A program made the translations under genes and the position numbers. A stretch of DNA of 64,000 nt, taken from JALHSW01 sp963720675. GTDB taxonomy: Bacteria > Actinomycetota > Acidimicrobiia > IMCC26256 > PALSA-555. Where the stretch lies: positions 1,674,001 to 1,738,000 of the forward strand of contig CAVRGH010000010.1 in NCBI GenBank assembly GCA_963720675.1, written 5' to 3'. Of the stretch, positions 19,029 through 26,315 are shown piece after piece; position 1 is the first letter of the stretch, and every line of letters starts with the position of its first letter. The notes below the pieces were generated by a model, which did not search any database, was not told the DNA's origin, and worked only from the letters and a program-made list of their open reading frames with translations.

Positions 19029-19966
19029 CCGACCTCCGTGGCGTACAACCACTCGGCGACGTCTTCGTCGGCAGCATGGGCCGGCTCTTCCTGCACTCGC
19101 GCGAGCGCGTCCGCCACCACGGTTCGCTGCTCGGCCTCGATCGCGTCGAGCACCGCCCCGTCGACGCCGTCGTCGAGCAGCGCTCGGCGAGCGACCACCA
19201 GCGGGTCACGGGCGCGCCACTGCTCGATCTCGGCCGCATCCTGATAGGGGGCCTCCTCGATCTCGGTGTGCGGGCGGATCCGGAACGTCTTGGCCTCGAG
19301 GAACGCCGGCCGGTTCGTGGAGCGGATCGACTCCAGCAGACGCTCGCTCGCCGCGGCCACCGCGAACACGTCGTTCCCGTCCACGATCTCGCGCGCGAAG
19401 CCGTAGCCCGCCGCAAGGTCGGCGACGTCTCCGGCGAAGATCGAGTCGGCCCTGGTCGAGATCATGTAGCCGTTGTTCTCGCAGACCCAGAGCACCGGCA
19501 GGTCCCATGCGCCGGCCATCAGGAACGCCTCGTGCAGCGTGCCTCGCTGCGCCGAGCCGTCCCCGAACAAGGCCACCGCGACCGACCCGTCGCCCCGCTG
19601 GCGTGCCGCGACGCCGAGCCCGGCGGCTCGGCCGAACTCGCTCCCCGAGGTCCCCTGATGACCATGGATCCCGAGGTCGACCGCGACCGGGTGCCAGTTG
19701 CGCCCCCGCGTGGGCGACGTGGACTTCAACAGGAACGAGCGGAGCAGATCGTCGACGGTCATCCCCTTCGCGAGCGGCGCCCCGACCCCGCGGTAGTGGG
19801 CGACGAGGAAGTCGGACGGGCGCAGGGTCGAGCAGACGCCGACCCCGACCGCCTCCATCCCGAACCCCGAGTGGTAGAAGGGCGCGCTCGTCTGGATCGC
19901 CTCCTCGAGCGCACGCGCGCACGCCAGGCACTCGAATCGGGCCAACCGGGTCTCGCTGCTGGGCAT
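19025..19966 (-). CDS. Thiamine-dependent dehydrogenase E1 component, alpha subunit
   Basis: A 313-residue protein with the TPP-binding motif FGDGSAQRGTLHEAFLMAG followed by VCENNGYMIST (GDG...NN pattern, about residues 135-170). GHQGTSGSEFGRAAG and the FLEAKTFRIRPHTEIEEAPY segment are typical of AcoA/PdhA proteins. The start is the ATG at 19966, with GGAGGGGGAG 7 bases upstream; in-frame sequence upstream of it is not conserved-looking. It is the first gene of a four-gene operon with 4-base overlaps throughout, divergent from a tetR gene. Substrate is unknown; a branched or hydrophobic 2-oxo acid is plausible. Confidence 0.9.
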   Translation of the reverse strand: MPSSETRLARFECLACARALEEAIQTSAPFYHSGFGMEAVGVGVCSTLRPSDFLVAHYRGVGAPLAKGMTVDDLLRSFLLKSTSPTRGRNWHPVAVDLGIHGHQGTSGSEFGRAAGLGVAARQRGDGSVAVALFGDGSAQRGTLHEAFLMAGAWDLPVLWVCENNGYMISTRADSIFAGDVADLAAGYGFAREIVDGNDVFAVAAASERLLESIRSTNRPAFLEAKTFRIRPHTEIEEAPYQDAAEIEQWRARDPLVVARRALLDDGVDGAVLDAIEAEQRTVVADALARVQEEPAHAADEDVAEWLYATEVG

Positions 19967-20019
19967 CGTGCGCTCCCCCTCCGGGCGAGGCGGTCCGAGG
20001 CGGCGTCCCCGAGGTGTCG

Positions 20020-20052
20020 ACCGATCGGTTAGTGTAGTTGACCACTGGGTCA
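20020..20052. promoter_or_regulatory. Two palindromes in a divergent promoter (candidate TetR operators)
   Basis: The 150-base gap between the E1 alpha start and the tetR start holds the perfect palindrome ACCGATCGGT (20020-20029) and, ten bases further, TGACC-ACTG-GGTCA (20039-20052). Both are of the kind bound by TetR dimers. The adjacent TetR is the obvious candidate ligand; binding is inferred. Confidence 0.5.
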
Positions 20053-20116
20053 GATCGCCAGAGCGCGGCGACGGACCGCGTCCGCACGGACCACCGCACC
20101 GCGGGAGAGGCAAAGC

Positions 20117-20755
20117 GTGAAACGACCGATCGCCGAAGCACGTCGCGAGGTCTCGCGCCGGGAGATCCTGGCGTCCGCGAAGCGGTGCTTCGCCTCGCAG
20201 GGAGTGCGAGCCACCTCGCTCGCGAAGCTGGCCGACGAGCTCGGCGTCACCAAGGCGGCGCTGTACTACTACTTCGACTCGAAGCAGGAGATCGTCATCG
20301 CCACGGTGAACCAGAACGTGGCGGAGTTCCGCGCCGAGGTCCTGGGCGACCTCCCTGCCGGCCTGACTGCGGCGGAGACCATCCGAGCCCGCCTGGAGGG
20401 CAAGGTCGCGCGCGGCGAACGCGACGGCCCACTGGACCTTCGCTTCTACTACACGGTCATGCTCGAGACGCTCGACGAACCCGAGATCGAGCGGGTGATC
20501 CAGGACTTCATCGCAGACGGTCGGGCCGAGACCGAGGCGATCGTCCGACGCGGTCAGGAGAGCGGCGAGTTCCGGGCCGATGCACCGGTCGACACCGCGC
20601 TCACGGTGCTCGGGGCCGCGGTGATGGGGCTCGACCTGCTCTGGCTGCACTCCCCCGCGACCGTCGACCTGCGTGCCGGCTACGACCTCATCATCGAGCA
20701 GTTCCTGCAGGCGCTCGCGCCGGACGTCGCGTCGCTCGTCCCGGGAGACCGATGA
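20117..20755 (+). CDS. TetR/AcrR-family transcriptional regulator
   Basis: A 212-residue TetR protein: HTH at about residues 15-60 (ILASAKRCFASQGVRATSLAKLADELGVTKAALYYYFDSKQEIV). The GTG at 20117 is preceded by GGGAGAGG. It is divergent from the E1-Rieske-P450 operon and followed 34 bases later by an SDR gene in the same direction, so it likely autoregulates and controls both transcripts. The KAALYYYFDSK recognition region is typical of regulators of fatty acid or xenobiotic catabolism. Confidence 0.93.
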   Translation: MKRPIAEARREVSRREILASAKRCFASQGVRATSLAKLADELGVTKAALYYYFDSKQEIVIATVNQNVAEFRAEVLGDLPAGLTAAETIRARLEGKVARGERDGPLDLRFYYTVMLETLDEPEIERVIQDFIADGRAETEAIVRRGQESGEFRADAPVDTALTVLGAAVMGLDLLWLHSPATVDLRAGYDLIIEQFLQALAPDVASLVPGDR

Positions 20756-20789
20756 ACGCCCAGCACCTGCCGATCGACGGGGGGCAACG

Positions 20790-21593
20790 ATGAGCGGAAG
20801 GCTCGACGGGAAGGTCGCGCTGGTCACCGGCGGCGGCTCCGGCATCGGCGAGGCGGTCGCCCACCGATTCGTCGAGGAGGGGGCCGCGGTCGCGGTGTCC
20901 GACATCGACGGTGCGGCTGCACGGAGGGTGGCGGGATCCCTCGCCGACCGCGGTGGCCGGGGCATCGCGGTCGAGGCTGACGTGACCAGCGCCTCCGACA
21001 ACGAACGCAGCGTCGCGGAGGTCGTCGCCGCCCTCGGAGGCCTCGACATCTTCGTGGCGAACGCCGGCATCGAGCGCAACGGCACCGTGGTCTCCCAGAC
21101 CGAGGCCGACTGGGACGCAGTGTTCGACGTCATCGTGAAAGGAAGCTTCCTCGGGGCGAAGTACGCCGTCCCGGCCATCCGCGCTCGCGGTGGCGGATCC
21201 GTCCTCTTCACGGCTTCGGTCGGCGGACTCTGGGGTTGCACGAACGCAGCCGCCTACAGCGCGGCCAAGGCTGCCGTCGTGAACATGACCTACACGCTCA
21301 GTCTCGATCACGCACACCATCACATCCGGGTCAACTGCGTCTGTCCCGGCGGCACCCGTACGGCCCTCGCCGAGCAGCTCATCGCCGAGCTGCCGGAGGA
21401 CTTCCGTTCGATGATGGGCGAGAAGCTGGCGCAGATGGTCCCACTCGGTGGCCGCCTCGCGGAGCCCCGGGAGATCGCCGACGCGTTCGTCTACCTGGCC
21501 AGCGACGAGGCCTCGTTCGTGACGGGCCACCCACTCGTCGTCGACGGGGGGCAGCGGGCCGGCGTCTTCATCCCCGAGCAGCTCGAACCCTGA
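20790..21593 (+). CDS. SDR-family NAD(P)-dependent oxidoreductase
   Basis: A 267-residue classical SDR: TGGGSGIG near residues 14-21, NAGIERNG, TASVGG (catalytic Ser), YSAAKAAV (Tyr/Lys) and IRVNCVCPGGTRT. ATG at 20790 is preceded by a G-rich stretch (ACGGGGGG). It sits between the tetR gene and an alpha/beta hydrolase, in one probable operon controlled by that TetR. It probably oxidises an alcohol produced by the P450/Rieske enzymes of the divergent operon. Confidence 0.93.
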   Translation: MSGRLDGKVALVTGGGSGIGEAVAHRFVEEGAAVAVSDIDGAAARRVAGSLADRGGRGIAVEADVTSASDNERSVAEVVAALGGLDIFVANAGIERNGTVVSQTEADWDAVFDVIVKGSFLGAKYAVPAIRARGGGSVLFTASVGGLWGCTNAAAYSAAKAAVVNMTYTLSLDHAHHHIRVNCVCPGGTRTALAEQLIAELPEDFRSMMGEKLAQMVPLGGRLAEPREIADAFVYLASDEASFVTGHPLVVDGGQRAGVFIPEQLEP

Positions 21594-21605
21594 TCCCCGT
21601 CAAGC

Positions 21606-22442
21606 ATGCAGCTGGAGTCCCGAACCACCGACCGCGCCGGCACGCTCGCGTACGGCGTCGCCGGCGAGGGTGCCCCGGTGGTCCTGCTCCATGGCTGGCC
21701 CGAGACCGGTCACTGCTGGCGCGACGTCTGGCCGACACTGGTCGCCGCGGGACGGCGGGTCGTCGTGCCGGACCTCCGCGGTGTCGGTGCGTCGGACCGA
21801 TCGCCGGGGGCGGACTACTCCTGGCGGGGCTACGCCGAGGACCTCGACGCGATCCTCACCGCTGAGAGCATCGACCGCTGCGCCCTCGTCGGCCACGACA
21901 TGGGCGGGGTGGTGATGTTCGAGTGGGCGCTGCGCAACCGTGACCGCGTCGAGAGCGTCGCGGCCATCTCGACCAGCTTCAACCGCTACGACCTGCGCAC
22001 GTCGTACTACCTGTCGATCCTGCGCATGCCCGTGCTCGGAGGGTTGTTCCTGCGCGCCGCGACCGGTTCCCGCACGGCGTTCCGCAAGACGTTGCTCCGC
22101 AGCTCGGTGAACACCTCCGTGTGGGCCGACGACGTGATCGACGAGTACTGGACCGGCGCCGGGTCGGCCGAGTCGCGCCACGCGATCCTCGCGGGGTACC
22201 GCGAGTTCTCGCGCAACCGTCGGCGACGTTCCCAGGAGCTCGCCGGCGTCAGCCTCGAGTGCCCCGCACTCGTGATCTGGGGCACCAAGGAGTGGGCCCT
22301 CGGCGACGACGGTTGGCAGCGGATCGTGGCCGATCTCCCGCAGGCCCGCGTCGAGATCCTGGAAGCCGGCCATTTCGTCGTCGAGGAGCAGACCCTCCGG
22401 GTCACCGAGCTGCTCACCGAGCTGCTGCGCGAGACCTCGTAG
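21606..22442 (+). CDS. Alpha/beta hydrolase, epoxide hydrolase/haloalkane dehalogenase type
   Basis: A 278-residue alpha/beta hydrolase. The oxyanion motif is HGWPETG (residues 29-35). The nucleophile elbow GHDMGG places an Asp (about 98) as nucleophile, which is typical of epoxide hydrolases and haloalkane dehalogenases rather than esterases. The catalytic His is in EAGHFVVEE (about 256). PDLRGVGASDR is a further family landmark. It follows the SDR by 12 bases. An epoxide made by the P450 could be its substrate, but this is inference. It is convergent with the nucleoside hydrolase (3-base gap). Confidence 0.9.
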   Translation: MQLESRTTDRAGTLAYGVAGEGAPVVLLHGWPETGHCWRDVWPTLVAAGRRVVVPDLRGVGASDRSPGADYSWRGYAEDLDAILTAESIDRCALVGHDMGGVVMFEWALRNRDRVESVAAISTSFNRYDLRTSYYLSILRMPVLGGLFLRAATGSRTAFRKTLLRSSVNTSVWADDVIDEYWTGAGSAESRHAILAGYREFSRNRRRRSQELAGVSLECPALVIWGTKEWALGDDGWQRIVADLPQARVEILEAGHFVVEEQTLRVTELLTELLRETS

Positions 22443-22445
22443 GGG

Positions 22446-23447
22446 TCAGGCGACGAGCATCGGGCGGAATCGGCTGCGGAACCGGGCGGCGTCCGCGCCC
22501 ATGGCGACCCGCCAGACCGAGCTGCCGTCGAGCATCGCCGTCCGGCCGGCTTCGACCAGCTCGTCGGGGATCGCCCCCCGGTCGAGCAGGCGGACGCGGA
22601 GATCGGCGACGGTCTGGCCCCAGGCCGCACTGCCTCCGGTGTCGACCGCGAGCGGGAACTCCTCGATCTCGAGGAACGACGCGTCCTCGACGGCCATGAG
22701 CGCGACCGTGTCGTGGGTCGGGCAGCTGCCGTCGGGTGTCTGGATGGCGCTCCGGCTCCAGTAGGCCTCGATCGGCTCGGCGAGGAACCGCGCCGCCGCA
22801 GTTCGACGCTCGGCCAACAGGGCGCGCTCGGACTCCCCGAGCGTCGCGACGTGGGTGGCGTCCAGCGGCACGAGCAGCGGGCGCCGCGCCCAGGGCGCCG
22901 CGACGACCTCCGCCGCAGCTTCGACGTCCGCGCCGACGTTGAACTCGACGGTCGGCAACACGTTCCCCGGCGGCTGGATCACCCCACCCATGACGACCAG
23001 CTCGCGGACGTTGACGGCGAACGCCGGGTCGCGCCGGAGCGCTCGCGCGACGTTCGTGAGTGGGCCGACCGCGACCACCGTGACCTCACCGGGCCGCTCC
23101 GCCGTGATGCGTACCAGCATCGCGTCGGCGGACTCGCGGGCCGGAGTGAAGGGCACATCCGGGGGCCCATAGCCACCGAGGCCATCGGCGCCGTGCACCG
23201 CCTGCGCGGTCGTCGTCACCGGCGTCGGGCCCAGTGGCGCGTCTGCGCCGACGGCGATCGGGATCTCCGGGCGGTCGGCGGCAACGAGGAGCTTGGCGAC
23301 ATTGCGGTTCACCTGGTCGATCCCGACGTTCCCGAACACGGTCGTCACCGCGACGATGTCGACGGCGCGGCTGCTGAGGCCCCACCAGAGCGCGGTGCAG
23401 TCGTCGACACCACCGTCGGTATCGAAAACCACTGGCGGCGCGGTCAT
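22446..23447 (-). CDS. Nucleoside hydrolase (IunH family)
   Basis: A 333-residue protein beginning VVFDTDGGVDDCTAL. The Asp cluster at residues 9-16 is the ribose/Ca2+ binding signature of nucleoside N-ribohydrolases. GPLTNVARAL and VVMGG are further family motifs, and the late segment CPTHDTVALMAV carries the C-terminal Asp. It cleaves nucleosides to a free base and ribose. Its ATG overlaps the stop of the base deaminase as ATGA, so the two are coupled. The purine or pyrimidine preference cannot be read reliably. Confidence 0.92.
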   Translation of the reverse strand: MTAPPVVFDTDGGVDDCTALWWGLSSRAVDIVAVTTVFGNVGIDQVNRNVAKLLVAADRPEIPIAVGADAPLGPTPVTTTAQAVHGADGLGGYGPPDVPFTPARESADAMLVRITAERPGEVTVVAVGPLTNVARALRRDPAFAVNVRELVVMGGVIQPPGNVLPTVEFNVGADVEAAAEVVAAPWARRPLLVPLDATHVATLGESERALLAERRTAAARFLAEPIEAYWSRSAIQTPDGSCPTHDTVALMAVEDASFLEIEEFPLAVDTGGSAAWGQTVADLRVRLLDRGAIPDELVEAGRTAMLDGSSVWRVAMGADAARFRSRFRPMLVA

Positions 23448-23968
23448 CCGTCCTCCCCTCCCGGAGCGCGCATCTCGTGCACGACTCCCTCGATGTCGAT
23501 GTCCGCACCGGCGGTGCCGATGTCCTCGGCGAAATGCTCGGGCTCCGCGGCCATGAAGGCGAGCAGTGGCTCGATCGCCCCGAGGTCACCGAGGTCGACG
23601 ACCTCCACGCCATGGTCCTGGAGCAGATCCTGGCTGGCCGAGCGCGCACCCGCGACCGACGCGATCCCGGTCACGACCCGCCGGATCCCGTGCTGCAGGA
23701 TCGCGCCCGCGCACATCCAGCACGGCACCGTGGTCACCACCATCGTCGTGTCGGCGAGCTCGGCGATCGGGACGAGCCCGGCCGAGTGCAGGCACACGAT
23801 CTCGGCGTGGTACGCCAGTCCCCCGTCCTGGACGCGGCGATTCCGTCCACGCGCGAGCACGAAGCCGTCGGCGTCGCGCACCAGCACCGCACCGATCGGG
23901 ACGCCCCCCTCGGCGGCGGAGGCCGCGGCTTCCTCGCAGACCTCGGTCCAGCCGGGTACCTCGCTCAT
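23444..23968 (-). CDS. Nucleobase deaminase (CMP/dCMP deaminase fold, cytosine deaminase-like)
   Basis: A 174-residue zinc deaminase. The catalytic HAE is at residues 54-56 and the zinc cysteines are in PCWMC (83 and 86). The order 'TTVPCWMCAGAILQHGIRRVV' style resembles fungal-type cytosine deaminase and guanine/cytosine deaminases of the CDA fold. The C-terminal 40 residues are acidic and less conserved. Coupling to a nucleoside hydrolase suggests a two-step salvage route: release of a base, then its deamination. Alternative: a guanine or other aminoazine deaminase. Confidence 0.85.
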   Translation of the reverse strand: MSEVPGWTEVCEEAAASAAEGGVPIGAVLVRDADGFVLARGRNRRVQDGGLAYHAEIVCLHSAGLVPIAELADTTMVVTTVPCWMCAGAILQHGIRRVVTGIASVAGARSASQDLLQDHGVEVVDLGDLGAIEPLLAFMAAEPEHFAEDIGTAGADIDIEGVVHEMRAPGGEDG

Positions 23969-23998
23969 CGGCTCGCTCCCCCGCGCTGACCCGCTCGA

Positions 23999-24932
23999 TC
24001 AGGCCGTCACGCGCCGGAACGCCGTGACCAGCTCGTGCAACACCTCGACCGTACCGTCGTAGCTGTCGGGAACCGGGAGGTGGGCTCGGAAGTCGGTGAC
24101 CCCGGCCTCGACGAGGGAGGGCACCCCGGCCATCGTCGCGGGGACATCCATCTTCTTGTCGGCGTCACGGACCACGGGCAGCGTCCCGGCAACCTGATAC
24201 CCGGTGGCGTCGCCACCCGCAGCCGCGACGGCAGCCCGCATCCGCGGGATGCTCTCGACCGGGTCGGCAGCATCATCGCCCCAGGGGATCCAGGCGCTGC
24301 CGAAGCGCGCGAGCCGCTCCGCGAACGCGGCCGTTGAGGCGACCGCTGATCCAGAGCGGCACGCCGCCGGACTGGAGGGGCTTCGGCATCATGTGGATGC
24401 CATCGAACGTGACGCCGGCGGTCTCGCCGCCGATGCGGGACTCGGTCCAGTACGCGCGGAGCAGTGCGAGCGACTCGTCGAGCAGCCGACCGCGCGCGCC
24501 GAAGTCGAGCCCTGCCGCGTCGTACTCCTCGCGCTGCCAACCGATCCCGACCCCCAGGTCGAGCCGGCCGTGGGACAACACGTCGAGCGTCGCCGCGGAC
24601 TTCGCGAGCACGACGGGACGCCGCAGGGCCGCGAGCAGGATGTTCGTGCCGAGACGGATGCGAGTGGTGAGCGCCGCGACGTGCGACAGCACCGTGAGCG
24701 GCTCGAGCCAGTGCCCGTCGGGACCGGTGGGTTGGCGTCCGCCGTCGACACCACCGGATTCCGGTCGACCGTAGGCGTCGAGGTGCTCGCCGAAGACGAC
24801 GTGGTCCGACACCAGGAGGCGGTCGATGCCCGCGACGTCGGCGGCCCGGGCGAGATCGAGCAGGTGGTCCCAGCCGCCGGGGTCGTCCGCGGCGAACGTA
24901 CGCAGGGTGATGGAGAGCTGAGGAATCGTCAC
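23999..24932 (-). CDS. LLM-class F420-dependent oxidoreductase (one frameshift)
   Basis: About 310 residues in two frames. The first has PQLSITLRTFAADDP, GIDRLLVSDHVVFGEHLD and GRLDLGVGIGWQREEYDAAGLDF, clear marks of TIGR03619-type luciferase-like F420 enzymes. After PLWISG (about 24340) the frame shifts and continues ASTAAFAERLARFGSAWIPWG to the stop at 23999. The start is given as the GTG at 24932, giving VTIPQLS; an ATG at 24956 is the alternative. Substrate unknown. It is transcribed toward the deaminase gene with a 30-base gap, possibly one operon. Confidence 0.85.
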
Positions 24933-24983
24933 GCCCCCAGCATCACGCGTGCGCACGCGGGGCGCACATCCGACGCCGCGGTG

Positions 24984-25427
24984 CTAGCTGCGGTAGCAGT
25001 GCGCCGGGTCGTCGAGCGGAGTTCCTTCCGGCACGACCTTGTCGACGCGTTGGGAGGTCTCCACCCCATCGACCGGGTCGCCGGGGTAGATGCAGGTCAT
25101 GACGTACGTCGCGGGAGCAGCGGGTGGTGCCGGGGCGGCTGCCGGGGCCGGAGCGGCCGGGGCCGAGCTGGTGCCGGCGGTGGAGCCGGTGGGACTCGCG
25201 GCGGGCGGCGGTACGAACGGTGCCGCGGTGGTGGAGGTCGTCGTCGTGCTGGACGGCTCGCCCTCGGTCGCAGCCGCACGAGCGCGGACCTTGGACTTCG
25301 ACGCCGTCTCGGCCCCGGACGAAGTGACGAGGAGGACGCCACCGAGCGCGGCCGCCACCAGCAGGAGCGCGCCGAGCGCGGCGAAGAGGTTGCGCCGACG
25401 TCGGAACGTGCCGACCGTTGCATCCAT
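24984..25427 (-). CDS. Small membrane-anchored hypothetical protein
   Basis: 147 residues. A basic N-terminus (FRRRRN) is followed by one hydrophobic helix at about 14-36, then a Thr/Ser/Pro/Ala-rich spacer (about 55-105) and a compact C-terminal segment of about 40 residues with two cysteines (about 112 and 144) that could form a disulfide outside the cell. This is the layout of a type II anchored envelope protein. I do not recognise the family. The start ATG at 25427 is the first one upstream of the helix. Low-complexity sequence makes homology weak. Confidence 0.7.
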   Translation of the reverse strand: MDATVGTFRRRRNLFAALGALLLVAAALGGVLLVTSSGAETASKSKVRARAAATEGEPSSTTTTSTTAAPFVPPPAASPTGSTAGTSSAPAAPAPAAAPAPPAAPATYVMTCIYPGDPVDGVETSQRVDKVVPEGTPLDDPAHCYRS

Positions 25428-25627
25428 CGTTCGGCCTCCCAGCGGTACATCGCTCGCCCCAACGAACGACGTGGTGCTCTTCCCACCCAGAGTGGCACTT
25501 CGGGCGGGAGGACAAAAATCGTCGCGCCCGGCGTTGCGGATGTCAACCGGTGTGAACGGTGTGGTGGAGCCGTTCGCGGCCCTGGGGCCACTACCGTGGG
25601 CGCTGATCGAGCACATTTCGGAGAGTT

Positions 25628-25643
25628 CCAAGACCCCTTTGGG
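25628..25643. promoter_or_regulatory. Candidate operator upstream of tetR, matching the site at 29859
   Basis: On the minus strand the site reads CCCAAAGGGGTCTTGG, 27 bases before the likely start of the tetR gene at 25670. Twelve of 16 positions are identical to CCCAAAGGCTCTTTGG at 29859-29874. Two near-identical partial palindromes at the regulator's own promoter and at the divergent promoter of the neighbouring catabolic genes suggest one regulon. Confidence 0.55.
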
Positions 25644-25669
25644 CTGTCCCCGGCACCGGAGCGTCCACG

Positions 25670-26309
25670 CTGACCCCCCGACCGAGCCCCAAGAAGACGA
25701 CCAACCGGTCCAGGACGCGCACGACCGGGAGGGCACCGAGCGCGTACCTGGACCGCGAGGAGCTGGTCGTCGCAGCCGCGGAGCTCGCCGATCGTGAGGG
25801 CTGGCTGCACCTGACGCTCTCGAACGCCGCGCGCGGTCGACCGGCACGTCACGTCCCTCTACGGGCACGTGGACGGCCTGGCCGGCCTCCGCCGCGAGGT
25901 CGTGCTCCTCGGTCTCCGCGAGCTCGGCGACGAGCTCTGGGGCGCGGCGCTCGGGCGGACCGGCCCGGCGGGACTCGAGGTCGTGATGGGCGTGTACCGC
26001 AGCTATCTCGGCGAGCACCCGGGACGCAGCGAGGCCATCCTGCACGCCGACCGGAGCGACCCCGACGTCACGACGCTCGGCCTCCGGCTCGTCGAGCCGA
26101 TCTACGCCACGCTCCGCTCCTTCGGGCTGCCCGAGGACACGATCGGGACCGCCCAACAGCTCATCAGCGCGTCGATCCGCGGCTTCGGTGCCGCCGAGGC
26201 CGCCGGCGCGTACGGCAGCCGGGCCGACGCGGACGCGGCGTTCGCGCAGCTCTACCGGTTGTTCCTCGATGCGCTCTCGTCGGGCACCTGGCCCGAACGG
26301 CGGAGCTGA
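25670..26309 (+). CDS. TetR-family regulator with WHG-like C-terminal domain (one frameshift; CTG start)
   Basis: About 212 residues. The N-terminal part TPRPSPKKTTNRS and YLDREELVVAAAELADREGWLHLTLSN is in one frame. From VDRHVTSLYGHVDGLAGL onward it is in another, the change falling in a GC-repeat near 25838 inside the HTH. The rest matches TetR proteins with a WHG-type ligand domain. No ATG, GTG or TTG exists in the first frame; CTG at 25670 with GGAG 8 bases upstream fits the expected N-terminus. It lies next to and convergent with the CaiB/BaiF gene, and probably binds the two CCCAAAGG sites. Confidence 0.8.
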
Positions 26310-26315
26310 AGCCGC

